From positions 4,554,501 to 4,618,500 of the forward strand of contig NZ_CP121110.1 of NCBI RefSeq assembly GCF_029625315.1: 64,000 nt of DNA. Reading direction: 5' to 3'. This DNA comes from Flavobacterium ginsengisoli (GTDB taxonomy: Bacteria > Bacteroidota > Bacteroidia > Flavobacteriales > Flavobacteriaceae). Below, in pieces: positions 26,399 through 35,047 of this stretch. The notes beneath the pieces are model-generated. The model had not been told where the DNA came from, ran no database searches, and was given only the letters and a program-made list of their open reading frames with translations. How positions within the stretch are numbered: position 1 is the first letter of the stretch; every line of letters begins with the position of its first letter. The translations under genes and the position numbers were made by a program.

Positions 26399-26977
26399 AT
26401 GAAGACGATTATGAAAACAACTACTTTATTATTTTTACTTTTTACTGCTTTTTCTGTCATTGCCCAAGACAAATTTTTTACAAATACAGGGACAATAAAT
26501 TTTGAAGCGTCTGTTCCGCTATTTGAAGAAGTGAGAGCTGTAAATAGACAAGTTGCCATACTTTTAGAACCTAAAACAAGTACTTTTATCTGTACTGTTA
26601 TTATCAAAGATTTTCGTTTTAAATTAGATTTGATGCAAGAGCATTTCAATGAAAATTATATGCAAAGCAATCGTTATCCTAAAGCTGTGTTTAAAGGAAA
26701 GATCGAAAAATTTGATTTGAAAGATATTAATGAGGTTGAAAAACAATACCAAATAAAGGGGAAGCTTAATTTGCGCGGAAAGTCGAAGGAGATTATCGTA
26801 AATGCTTTGATAAAAAGAGTTCCAGAAGGAATTCAGGTTATTTCCGATTTTCCAATTGCAGTATCTGATTTCAATATTAGTATTCCAACTACTATTGCGG
26901 CTAAAATTGCAAAAACGGCCAATACAGAACTCACGGGTGTTGTGCGCAGTGATGACACAATGCTAACACTTAAGTAA
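26399..26977 (+). CDS. YceI-family protein (periplasmic polyisoprenoid-binding-like)
   Basis: 192 aa with a signal peptide (MKTTTLLFLLFTAFSVIAQ; the second ATG at 26411 is equally likely). FTNTGTINFEASVPLFEEVRAVNRQ, MQEHFNENYMQSNRYPKAVFKGKIEKFD and GKLNLRGKSKEIIVNALIK match the YceI lipocalin-like fold that holds isoprenoid chains. YceI genes recur next to carotenoid and photolyase genes in B12-photoreceptor clusters, which fits its place here. The 228 bp upstream contain no other gene. Confidence 0.88.
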   Translation: MKTIMKTTTLLFLLFTAFSVIAQDKFFTNTGTINFEASVPLFEEVRAVNRQVAILLEPKTSTFICTVIIKDFRFKLDLMQEHFNENYMQSNRYPKAVFKGKIEKFDLKDINEVEKQYQIKGKLNLRGKSKEIIVNALIKRVPEGIQVISDFPIAVSDFNISIPTTIAAKIAKTANTELTGVVRSDDTMLTLK

Positions 26978-26981
26978 AAAA

Positions 26982-27893
26982 CTACTTTATACAGTTTATA
27001 AGTGTCTTTTCTAGATCGGTAAACTGAAACTCAAAACCTGTTTTCTGAATTTTTTCTGAAGAAACACGTTGTCCTGTCAAGACAGCTACACTCATTTGCC
27101 CAAGTAAAATCTTTAGCACAAAAGGTGGAACTTTTGGCGACCATATACTATAATCGTATAGTTTTGCCATAGTTTTAGAAAATCGAGCATTTGTGGTATT
27201 GTCAGTAATACAAGCATTGTAGGCGCCTTCAAGTTGGTTGTCTTCAATGCTTTTTAAATAAATCTGACATAAATCTTCAACATGAATCCAAGGTAGATAT
27301 TGTTTGCCTGAACCTAATACGGCACCAAAACCGGACTTAAAAGTAGGAATCATTTTTTTTAAGAAACCTTCATTTTTGCCCAAAACAATGCCAGTCCTAA
27401 TTTTGACTGTTCGAATATTTAAAGAACTAATTTTATCGGCAGCGCTTTCCCATTTTTGACATGTAATGCCAAGAAAATCATCAGCTGGCGGAGTATTTTC
27501 AGTACAGATTTTATGACTTGTAACAGCACCATAAATTCCAATGCCAGAAGCAGAAATAAATGCTTCCAGTTTTTTATTGTTCATTTCTAAAACAGAATAG
27601 ATCATTTCTACTGGTCTTACGCGGCTTTCTATAATAGCTTTTTTGCGTCTTTTGGTCCATCTTTTTTCTACTATTCCTTCGCCTGCAAGGTGAATGATAT
27701 AATCGGCATTTAGAATTGCATTTTTATCAATGTAGTTTTTCTTTATGTCCCATTTATAATAAGTAATTCTTGCACTGTCTTTTTTATCAGAACGACTCAA
27801 AACGGAAACAGAAAAACCTGCTTCGATCAGAACATCTGTCAAATATTTTCCAATGAAACCAGTTCCGCCTGTTAATAGAACATTTTGAGCCAT
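26982..27893 (-). CDS. TIGR01777-family NAD-dependent epimerase-like oxidoreductase
   Basis: 303 aa. The Rossmann motif is GGTGFIGKYLTDVLIEAGFSVSVLSRS, followed by YIIHLAGEGIVEKRWTKRRKKAIIESRV and ISASGIGIYG, and the C-terminal DUF1731-like part ends the protein. Substrate unknown. It is convergent with yceI (4-bp gap) and divergent from the tetR-ABC1 pair. Members are commonly found in flavobacterial light/carotenoid clusters. Confidence 0.88.
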   Translation of the reverse strand: MAQNVLLTGGTGFIGKYLTDVLIEAGFSVSVLSRSDKKDSARITYYKWDIKKNYIDKNAILNADYIIHLAGEGIVEKRWTKRRKKAIIESRVRPVEMIYSVLEMNNKKLEAFISASGIGIYGAVTSHKICTENTPPADDFLGITCQKWESAADKISSLNIRTVKIRTGIVLGKNEGFLKKMIPTFKSGFGAVLGSGKQYLPWIHVEDLCQIYLKSIEDNQLEGAYNACITDNTTNARFSKTMAKLYDYSIWSPKVPPFVLKILLGQMSVAVLTGQRVSSEKIQKTGFEFQFTDLEKTLINCIK

Positions 27894-27943
27894 AATAGTT
27901 TATAATATATTTAACAGTGTATAGTGTTTAAGGATTAGTAAAG

Positions 27944-27957
27944 GTACTTAAACAATG
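27944..27957. promoter_or_regulatory. ACTTAAACAA motif shared with the crtI promoter
   Basis: ACTTAAACAA at 27946-27955 lies between the divergent TIGR01777 and tetR-like genes. The same ten bases occur at 35031-35040 in the crtI promoter. A candidate regulator site; AT-rich, so chance is possible. Confidence 0.35.
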
Positions 27958-27991
27958 TTTACCTTTATGGCAAATTCTAAATTTTAATAAA

Positions 27992-28651
27992 ATGGCGACT
28001 AAAAAAAAGGTAATTACCAAGGATGATATCGTTTCAAAATATATGGATGAGGTTCTAGAAAAGGGACAAAAACCAAAATCGGTTTATCATTTTGCCAAAG
28101 AAAATGATTTTACTGAAGCTGAGTTTTATACTTTCTTCGGAACATTAGAAGGTTTAGAAAAAGAAATATTTCGACTGTTTTTTGAAAACACAGTAAATCT
28201 TCTTCATAAAAACGAAGAATATCAAGGATATGACATGAAGAATAAAATGTTAAGTTTTTATTTTACTTTTTTCGAAATCCTAACAGCAAACAGAAGTTAT
28301 GTTTTGCAATCGCTTAAAATAGATAGAAATCCGCTTAAAAATTTAGTTCAGTTAACGACGCTTAGAAATAGTTTCAAAGATTATGTTGCTGAAATTTTAA
28401 CCGACGATTATAGATTAGAACAAGAAAGATTTCAGAAGTTTCAGGAAAAAACGATTCAAGAATCTTCTTGGTTGCAATTAATGCTAACCATTAAATTCTG
28501 GATGGAAGATGAATCTCCTGCTTTTGAGAAAACCGATATTTTTATAGAAAAGTCGGTTAATGCCTCATTTGAATTGATGAATGTAGCTCCGATGAATCAT
28601 TTGCTTGATTTCGGGAAATTTTTGTTCAAAGAAAAAGTATACAGTAGATAA
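27992..28651 (+). CDS. TetR-family-like regulator
   Basis: 219 aa. The N-terminal 55 residues form a degenerate TetR-type helix-turn-helix (ITKDDIVSKYMDEVLEKGQKPKSVYHFAKENDFTEAEFYTFFGTLEGLEKEIF), with an all-helical ligand domain after it. The stop and the ABC1 kinase ATG overlap (TAATG at 28648-28652), a pair that seems fixed. It probably regulates the divergent TIGR01777 gene and its own operon. Confidence 0.75.
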   Translation: MATKKKVITKDDIVSKYMDEVLEKGQKPKSVYHFAKENDFTEAEFYTFFGTLEGLEKEIFRLFFENTVNLLHKNEEYQGYDMKNKMLSFYFTFFEILTANRSYVLQSLKIDRNPLKNLVQLTTLRNSFKDYVAEILTDDYRLEQERFQKFQEKTIQESSWLQLMLTIKFWMEDESPAFEKTDIFIEKSVNASFELMNVAPMNHLLDFGKFLFKEKVYSR

Positions 28652-29954
28652 TGAAAACGATAGATTATATCCCAACTTCAAAAATTGAAAGAGCGGGAAA
28701 ATTGGTTCAGACCGGTGCTAAAATTGGTGTAAACTACGTAAAGCATTATGCTGAGAAAATGGTAAATCCAGATCTAACCCGTGATAAACTAAACGAGAAC
28801 AATGCAGAAGATATTTATGACGGACTAAAAAGCTTAAAAGGAAGTGCTCTTAAAGTGGCTCAGATGCTGAGTATGGACAAGAACTTTTTACCTCAAGCTT
28901 ATGTAGAGAAGTTTTCTTTGTCGCAGTTTTCTGTTCCGCCGCTTTCTGCTCCTTTGGTTTTAAAAACCTTTAAAAGCAATTTTGGAAAAACTCCATATGA
29001 GATTTTCGATGAGTTTAATCCGAATTCTGTCAATGCAGCAAGTATTGGTCAGGTGCATTTAGCAAAGAAAGGAGATAAAAAACTAGCCGTTAAAATTCAA
29101 TATCCAGGCGTTGCCAATAGTATTTCGTCAGATTTGGCTTTGGTAAAACCAATTGCGATTAGAATGTTTAATCTTCAAGGCAAAGATTCTGATAAATATT
29201 TCAAAGAAGTTGAAGATAAACTGATTGAAGAAACTAACTATTTGTTAGAATTGAAACAAAGCCAAGAAGTGGTTGATGCTTGCGACAAGATTGAAAATAT
29301 AACTTTTCCAAACTATTATCCTGAGTTTTCATCTGAGAGGATTATCACAATGGATTGGATGACAGGAATTCATCTTTCTGAGTTTACAGCTAAAAATACC
29401 AATCAAGAAGTAGGAGATAAATTAGGTCAAGCACTTTGGGATTTTTACATGTATCAGATTCACGTTTTGAAAAAGTTCATGCAGATCCACATCCTGGAAA
29501 TTTTTTGGTAGATGATCAAAACCAATTGATTGCTTTAGATTTTGGATGTATGAAACAAATTCCAGACGATTTCTACACACCATATTTTGAGCTAATCAAC
29601 AAAAATGTAATTACCGACGAAAAGCTTTTTAACGAGAAATTATTCGAATTAGAAATTCTTCGTCAAGATGATACACCTGCAGAAATTGAATATTTTACCG
29701 AAATGTTTCATGATTTGTTATCGCTTTTCACGAAACCTTTCCAAAACGAAACTTTCGATTTTGCCGATGAAAAATTCTTCAATGCAATTGCCGAATTAGG
29801 AAAACGTTTCTCAGAAGATACAAACCTTAAAAAAATGAACGGAAATCGAGGTTCTAAGCACTTTATTTACATGAATCGTACTTTCTTTGGTTTGTACAAT
29901 TTAATGTTTGATTTGAAGGCTAAGATTGTAGTTGATAATTATTTGAAGTATTAA
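28651..29954 (+). CDS. ABC1/AarF (UbiB-type) kinase-like protein (frameshifted)
   Basis: The repaired protein is 434 aa. Diagnostic motifs are KGSALKVAQMLSMD (the KxGQ-type motif), NAASIGQVHLAKKG, VKIQYPGV, VHADPHPGNF and LDFGCMKQI. UbiB/ABC1 atypical kinases act in quinone or isoprenoid lipid metabolism. The frame breaks in a TTTT run (29465-29468); one more T gives HVFEKVHADPHPGNFL. It is coupled to the TetR-like gene and lies in the carotenoid/light cluster, consistent with an isoprenoid-related role. Confidence 0.88.
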
Positions 29955-30002
29955 AGTTTTTATTTCAAGTTTCAGGTTTCATGTTAACCGAACTTTACGC
30001 AT

Positions 30003-30045
30003 AGAACTTTGTCAAAGTTTAAAACTTTGACAAAGTTCTTTTTGT
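30003..30045. terminator. 18-bp-arm hairpin AGAACTTTGTCAAAGTTT
   Basis: Arms 30003-30020 and 30022-30039 are perfectly complementary and followed by TTTTTGTTT. It serves as a terminator for the ABC1 kinase gene. The AACTTTGACAAAGTT core also looks like a dispersed flavobacterial repeat. Confidence 0.65.
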
Positions 30046-30051
30046 TTAGTT

Positions 30052-30078
30052 TGTCATTCTGAGGAACGAAGGATGATA
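30052..30078. repeat. GTCATTCTGAGGAACGAAGGA dispersed repeat, copy 1
   Basis: GTCATTCTGAGGAACGAAGG is closely related to the reverse complement of 32657-32684 and to the element at 32589-32612. All three copies lie in intergenic gaps of the photolyase/carotenoid cluster. Confidence 0.65.
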
Positions 30079-30159
30079 AAAATGAATATAAATCTGCTTA
30101 ATTTGCAAAATCTGCGTGAAATAAAATTAAGTATCCAGTGTAAACTTGAAACAAAAACT

Positions 30160-31455
30160 TTATTTCAAAATCCCAGCCTTGTAAGTAGAAATCGCACGAT
30201 CTCTAGCAAAGGCATGATCAACCATTGGTTCATTATAACCAAAATCAAACTCAGGAATCCATTTTCTAATATATTCTCCTTTTTCATCAAATTTCTTTTG
30301 TTGTATCTCGGGATTGAAAACTCTAAAATAAGGCGCTGCGTCGCAACCTGTTCCTGCTGCCCATTGCCAGTTTCCTACGTTTGATGCCAATTCGAAATCT
30401 AGAAGTTTTTCTGCAAAATAAGCTTCGCCCCATTGCCAATTGATGAGTAAATGTTTGCAAAGAAAACTTGCCACAACCATACGGACACGATTGTGCATAT
30501 AACCAGTCTCATTTAATTGGCGCATTCCGGCATCAACCATTGGGTAGCCTGTTGTTCCCGAACACCAGCGTTTGAAATCTTCCTCATTATTTCGCCATTG
30601 AATTTCGTCATAATTGGACTTGAAATTATGATTAACACAATTCGGAAAACTAAACAGAATCTGAATGAAGAATTCTCTCCAGATTAATTCACTCAAAAAA
30701 GTCTGATTTTTTCTGTTTGCCCAATTTACTAATTTTCGAATACTCACTGTCCCAAAACGCAAATGTGGAGAAAGATATGAAGTACTGTCTAAAGCTGGAA
30801 AATCTCTCGTTTCTTTATAATTAGCAATTTGAGTTAAGTTGTGTGGAAGTACTTTTATAGCGCTTCTTTCAAAACCGATTTCGGCTAATTCAGGAAACTT
30901 GAATTTATTCTTCGCAAAATTAGACTGATATGAAGCCGAATCGTATTCTGGTGCTGAGCCTGAAAGATGATATTTCTCCAGCCATTTGTTTTTATAAGGC
31001 GTGTAAACGGTATATGGAAGTCCGTCTGCTTTTGTGATTTCTTTTTCTTCGAAGATTACATGATCTTTAAAAAAGAAAGATTCAATGTCATTTTCTTTTA
31101 ATAAAGATGAAATTAAGCTATCACGTTTAATGGCAAAAGGTTCATAATCTTTATTGAAGAAAACAGATTGAATGTCAAATTCTTCAATGAGTGATTTCCA
31201 AACGTCTTTTGTTTTTCCTTTTTTGATTAAAATGGAAGAATCTAATTTGCTTAATTCTGTATTTATTTTTTCGAGTGAATCATAAATGAAAGTTACTCTG
31301 GCGTCATTTTTTGGAAGATGTTCTAAAATATCATCATCGAAAATAAAAAGAGGAACAACAGGAAAGTCTGATTGCAAGGCATGAAATAAACCTGTATTAT
31401 CTTCTAAACGCAAATCGCGTCTAAACCAAAATAAAATAACTTTTTGTTTTGTCAT
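30160..31455 (-). CDS. phrB: Deoxyribodipyrimidine photolyase (cryptochrome/photolyase family)
   Basis: 431 aa. The N-terminal antenna-binding domain (LFWFRRDLRLEDNTGLFHAL..) and the C-terminal FAD domain are complete: SPHLRFGTVSIRKL, WREFFIQILF, GTTGYPMVDAGMRQLNETGYMHNRVRMVVASFLCKHLLINWQWGE, and NWQWAAGTGCDAAPYFRVFNP. It repairs UV cyclobutane dimers with blue light. It lies downstream of the SRPBCC/crtZ genes on the same strand, behind a GCCACAGATT repeat, so it is probably part of the light-induced set. Confidence 0.95.
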   Translation of the reverse strand: MTKQKVILFWFRRDLRLEDNTGLFHALQSDFPVVPLFIFDDDILEHLPKNDARVTFIYDSLEKINTELSKLDSSILIKKGKTKDVWKSLIEEFDIQSVFFNKDYEPFAIKRDSLISSLLKENDIESFFFKDHVIFEEKEITKADGLPYTVYTPYKNKWLEKYHLSGSAPEYDSASYQSNFAKNKFKFPELAEIGFERSAIKVLPHNLTQIANYKETRDFPALDSTSYLSPHLRFGTVSIRKLVNWANRKNQTFLSELIWREFFIQILFSFPNCVNHNFKSNYDEIQWRNNEEDFKRWCSGTTGYPMVDAGMRQLNETGYMHNRVRMVVASFLCKHLLINWQWGEAYFAEKLLDFELASNVGNWQWAAGTGCDAAPYFRVFNPEIQQKKFDEKGEYIRKWIPEFDFGYNEPMVDHAFARDRAISTYKAGILK

Positions 31456-31470
31456 TGTTTTTGTTTTTTT

Positions 31471-31532
31471 GCCACAGATTATTAGAATTTAAAATGATTT
31501 TTTTATCTGTGCTAATCTGTGAAATCTGTGGC
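31471..31532. repeat. GCCACAGATT inverted-repeat element
   Basis: GCCACAGATT (31471-31480) and AATCTGTGGC (31523-31532) bound a 62-bp AT-rich element between the SRPBCC and photolyase genes. The core matches the element at 11953-12000. Confidence 0.65.
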
Positions 31533-32000
31533 TTATTTTTTCAAATTAAATAATTCTTCGATTTTATTAAATCTATAATCGAAAATGCTTTTCAATTTGT
31601 TTTTTACAACCAAGCGATTCATGATTCTGCCTAAAATTCCAAAAGGGAGAGCGTAATGAACAATATCTGTCATTTTGGTTCCGCCATCTGTTGTTGGTTC
31701 AAAGAAATGTTTGTGATGCCATAGTTTATAAGGCCCGAATTGCTGAATGTCTACAAAATACTCGTTTTCTTGGCAAGCTGTAATTTCGGTAACCCAAGAC
31801 ATTTTGATTCCGAAAAGTGGCTTTAAGGTATAAGTGATAATCTGTCCTTGATACATACGTTTTCCATCATAATCCTGAATTTGGAAATTCATGTTATCGA
31901 GTGTAATGGTTTGCAAATTTTTCGGACTTGAGAAGAAATCCCAGCAATCTTCTGCGCTTGCATTGATATGTTGTACGGTTGTTATTTTGTATAATTTCAT
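31533..32000 (-). CDS. SRPBCC (START-like) ligand-binding protein
   Basis: 155 aa from MKLYKITTVQHINASAEDCWDFFSSPKNLQTIT; the ATG at 32027 is less likely. The pattern of N-terminal helix/strand, WVTEITACQENEYFVDIQQFGPYKLWHHKHFFEP and the long C-terminal helix is typical of the SRPBCC superfamily, which binds hydrophobic ligands. It sits 33 bp behind crtZ; family members often accompany carotenoid and photolyase genes. Confidence 0.85.
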   Translation of the reverse strand: MKLYKITTVQHINASAEDCWDFFSSPKNLQTITLDNMNFQIQDYDGKRMYQGQIITYTLKPLFGIKMSWVTEITACQENEYFVDIQQFGPYKLWHHKHFFEPTTDGGTKMTDIVHYALPFGILGRIMNRLVVKNKLKSIFDYRFNKIEELFNLKK

Positions 32001-32033
32001 AATCAAATCGATTTTAAAAATGCCCAAATAATG

Positions 32034-32474
32034 CTACATTTTATAATATTTGAATGGTACGAATAACATTCCGAAACATTCTCCTTTTTCTTTTTGTAAA
32101 TGTTTGTGGTGTATTTTATGTGCTTTTCTAAGTCCGATGAGGTATTTATTTTTGGTGTTTTTAAACCATTTAAAACGCTGATGAATCAAGACATCGTGAA
32201 TTAAAAAATAACAAGCACCATAAAGGGTAATTCCGCAGGCAATAAAAAACAAATAGTTAAATCCGCCTTGAACGCCAAAGTAGAATAAAATAATACTCGG
32301 AGTAGCAAAAATGACGAAGAAAATATCGTTGAGCTCAAAAGTGTTTTCGTATTTCGGCTGATGATGGTCAGCATGAAAATACCACATAAATCCATGCATA
32401 ACGTATTTGTGCGTAAGCCATGTCACACATTCCATGAAAAGAAAAACGCCTAAAAAGATTAAAAAAGAAATCAT
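32034..32474 (-). CDS. crtZ: Beta-carotene hydroxylase CrtZ
   Basis: 146-aa membrane di-iron hydroxylase. The four histidine motifs are visible: HKYVMH, HADHH, HDVLIHQRF and HKIHHKH. It hydroxylates C3/C3' of beta-ionone rings and would produce zeaxanthin, the usual flavobacterial pigment. It precedes the SRPBCC gene and follows crtB by 224 bp of repeat-bearing spacer. The lycopene cyclase needed between CrtI and CrtZ is not in this window. Confidence 0.92.
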   Translation of the reverse strand: MISFLIFLGVFLFMECVTWLTHKYVMHGFMWYFHADHHQPKYENTFELNDIFFVIFATPSIILFYFGVQGGFNYLFFIACGITLYGACYFLIHDVLIHQRFKWFKNTKNKYLIGLRKAHKIHHKHLQKEKGECFGMLFVPFKYYKM

Positions 32475-32588
32475 TTTATAAATATTGATGTTTTAAAATT
32501 ATCGTTTTATTGGTTCTGAGTTTAGCTTTAAATTATAAAAGATTGACTCAAAAGGTTGTTTTTATTAATGATTTTATCATTTTTTTGT

Positions 32589-32684
32589 TATCCTGAGCGG
32601 AGTCGAAGGAAAGCAAGTAACTCCGCAACGAAAATTCAATCTTTGTCGATTTGCGAGTGCGATTCCTCGTTCCTCGGAATGACA
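32589..32684. repeat. Inverted pair of GTCATTCCGAG-type repeats between crtB and crtZ
   Basis: TTATCCTGAGCGGAGTCGAA (from 32589) and, in the opposite orientation, GATTCCTCGTTCCTCGGAAT (ending in GAC at 32684) bound about 50 bp. It is related to the copy at 30052-30078. No coding potential was seen in the 224-bp gap. Confidence 0.6.
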
Positions 32685-32698
32685 AAACGATGCGATGA

Positions 32699-33538
32699 TT
32701 ATACCAACTTCAATTTATAAGTCACAAAAGACTGCGCCAAAAGTCCCGCTTTGGTATAATTAGAAACTCTAATTCTAGAATTTCCGATCTCGTAATACGG
32801 TGTGTTTTTTAGCTTTTGAAGCAGTTTTTTATAATAAACATAAGCAGTATAAACTCCAAATTTTGCTTCGATTGGTAATTTTACAATTCCTTGATAGGCA
32901 ATTCTAAAATCTTCTTCGATTTCTTTGATGATTTGGTTTTTCGAATCTTCATTGAAATTATTCAGGTTGATGCTTGGAAAATAGGCCCGATTTAAAATCG
33001 TATTATCATCTTTTAAATCTCTCAAGAAATTTACCTTCTGAAAAGCAGATCCCAAACGCATGGCTTCGTTTTTTAGCTGTTCGTATTTGTGCTCTTTTCC
33101 AGAAACAAAAACTTTCAAACACATTAATCCCACTACATCGGCAGAACCATAAATGTAATCGATGTACTCGGTTTGTGTTTGGTAATTTGATTTTATGAGA
33201 TCCATTTTCATGCTTTTTAAAAATGCCTGAACCAAATCGTCTGTAATATTATATTCTTTGACAGTTTGCTGAAACGAATTCAAAATCGGATTTAAGCTAA
33301 TGCCTAATTGCATTGCTTTGTAATATTCTTTTTCAAAATCTTCAATAAGATATTCTTTTTCATACTCATGAAATGAATCTACAATTTCGTCAGCAAAACG
33401 AACAAATCCGTAAATGCTGTAAATGGCATCGCGAATGCTTGGAGAAAGCATTTTTACGGCTAGCGAAAATGAGGTGCTGTAATTTTTGGTTACCAGTTTG
33501 TCGCATTTGAAAGAAACGGCGTCAAATAGTGATTTCAT
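32699..33538 (-). CDS. crtB: Phytoene synthase
   Basis: 279 aa. The squalene/phytoene-synthase Asp motifs appear as DEIVDSFHEYEKE (first) and FLRDLKDD (second), with SFSLAVKMLSPSIRDAIYSIYGFVRFADEIVDS near the N-terminus. It joins two geranylgeranyl diphosphates to phytoene. It follows crtI with a 3-bp gap. Confidence 0.95.
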   Translation of the reverse strand: MKSLFDAVSFKCDKLVTKNYSTSFSLAVKMLSPSIRDAIYSIYGFVRFADEIVDSFHEYEKEYLIEDFEKEYYKAMQLGISLNPILNSFQQTVKEYNITDDLVQAFLKSMKMDLIKSNYQTQTEYIDYIYGSADVVGLMCLKVFVSGKEHKYEQLKNEAMRLGSAFQKVNFLRDLKDDNTILNRAYFPSINLNNFNEDSKNQIIKEIEEDFRIAYQGIVKLPIEAKFGVYTAYVYYKKLLQKLKNTPYYEIGNSRIRVSNYTKAGLLAQSFVTYKLKLV

Positions 33539-33541
33539 TTT

Positions 33542-35008
33542 TTAAGATCTAAAAGATTTTTGAATTAATTCAGCTGCGAGTTTTCCTGAAATTAAAGCAG
33601 GCGGAACACCTGGGCCTGGAACAGTTAATTGTCCTGTAAAATATAGATTCTTGATTTTTTTGCTTTTTAATTTTGGTCTTAAAAAAGCCGTTTGAAATAA
33701 CGTGTTGGCCATTCCGTAAGCGTTTCCTTTATAGGCGTTGTAATCGGCTACAAAATCATTTTTACAGAATGATCTCTTAAAGATAATGCTATTTTTTATC
33801 TTTTGCTGTGTCAGTTCTTCAAAACGCGTGATGATTTTTTCGAAGTATTCTTCTCGTAAAGCTTCATTGTCTTCAATTCCAGGCGCAAGCGGAATTAAGA
33901 AAAATCCAGATTCCATCCCGTCAGGCGCCGCAGTTGAATCTGTTTTGGACGGAAAATTGGCATAGAATAACGGAGCATTCGGCCATTTTGGATTATCGTA
34001 AATATCGGCGGCATGCTGATTAAAATCGACATCAAAGAATAAAGCGTGATGTGAAATATTTTCTATCTTTTTATTGAAACCAACAAAAAATAGAAGAGAA
34101 GAAGGTGCAAAAACTCTACTTTTCCAATATTTTTCAGAATACATTCTGTGCTCTTTTTCTACTAATGTTTCAGAATGATGATAATCGGCTCCGCTTAAAA
34201 CGATATCTGCATTTAGGATTTCGCCATTAATTACAATTCCTTTTGCGGTTTTGTTTTCAACGATTATTTTATCAATTTCCGAATTGGTTTTTATGGTAAC
34301 GCCAAGTTCTAATGCCAGTTTTTCGATTCCTCGAATAACATCAAACATTCCCGTTTTAGGATGCCAAGTTCCTAAACCGAAATCGGCATAATTCATAAAA
34401 TTATAAAACGAAGGTGTTTTGGTTGGTTTTGCTCCGAGAAATAAAACAGGAAATTCTAAAATCTGAATTAGTCTCTCGTTCTTGAAATTTTTGCGAATAT
34501 CGGTGCTTACGTTCTTAAAAAACTGATTGAGTTTTAATGCAGTTTCTTTTGTCACTAATTCTAGCGGCGAAATTCCAGGACGATAGACCAAATCCTTAAT
34601 TGCAATGTCATAATTGCTTTTGGCTTGATCAATAAAGTTTTGCAGTTTTTGACCGCTTCCTTTTTCGATGGTCTCAAAAGTGTATTTTATTTCATCTAGA
34701 TTATCGTAAATGCTAATAAAATCATCGATTCCAAAATAAACCCGATAGGCTGGATTTAGTTTTATCAGTTCGTAATAATCGGAAGGTTTTTTATTGAAAT
34801 CTTGAAAAAAGCGTTCAAATACATCTGGCATCCAATACCAGCTCGGACCCATGTCAAAAGTGAAACCATCTTCTTTAAATTGTCTTGCACGTCCGCCAAT
34901 TGTACTGTTTTTTTCGTAAACAGTAACTTTATTTCCTTGCTGGGCAAGGTAACACGCGGCTGCCAAAGAAGAGAAGCCTGAGCCTATTATTTGGATAGTT
35001 TTTCTCAT
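33542..35008 (-). CDS. crtI: Phytoene desaturase
   Basis: 488 aa. The N-terminal FAD Rossmann motif GSGFSSLAAACYLAQQGNKVTVYEKN and GGRARQF are followed by FDMGPSWYWMPDVFERFF, and the C-terminal carotenoid-desaturase signature is NLYFTGQLTVPGPGVPPALISGKLAAE. It converts phytoene to lycopene. It starts 39 nt after the photoreceptor-regulator stop and has its own -7 element flanked by an inverted repeat. Confidence 0.95.
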   Translation of the reverse strand: MRKTIQIIGSGFSSLAAACYLAQQGNKVTVYEKNSTIGGRARQFKEDGFTFDMGPSWYWMPDVFERFFQDFNKKPSDYYELIKLNPAYRVYFGIDDFISIYDNLDEIKYTFETIEKGSGQKLQNFIDQAKSNYDIAIKDLVYRPGISPLELVTKETALKLNQFFKNVSTDIRKNFKNERLIQILEFPVLFLGAKPTKTPSFYNFMNYADFGLGTWHPKTGMFDVIRGIEKLALELGVTIKTNSEIDKIIVENKTAKGIVINGEILNADIVLSGADYHHSETLVEKEHRMYSEKYWKSRVFAPSSLLFFVGFNKKIENISHHALFFDVDFNQHAADIYDNPKWPNAPLFYANFPSKTDSTAAPDGMESGFFLIPLAPGIEDNEALREEYFEKIITRFEELTQQKIKNSIIFKRSFCKNDFVADYNAYKGNAYGMANTLFQTAFLRPKLKSKKIKNLYFTGQLTVPGPGVPPALISGKLAAELIQKSFRS

Positions 35009-35040
35009 TTGTTTAACAAATATAAGAAAAACTTAAACAA
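35009..35040 (-). promoter_or_regulatory. crtI promoter with flanking inverted repeat (candidate CarH-type operator)
   Basis: On the minus strand TATATTTG (35017-35024) is a good -7 element just before the crtI ATG. TTGTTTAA (35009-35016) and TTAAACAA (35033-35040) form an 8-bp inverted repeat enclosing it, with 16 bp between. A MerR-type dimer or tetramer bound here would block the polymerase. AT-richness leaves room for chance. Confidence 0.5.
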
Positions 35041-35047
35041 AAATAAA

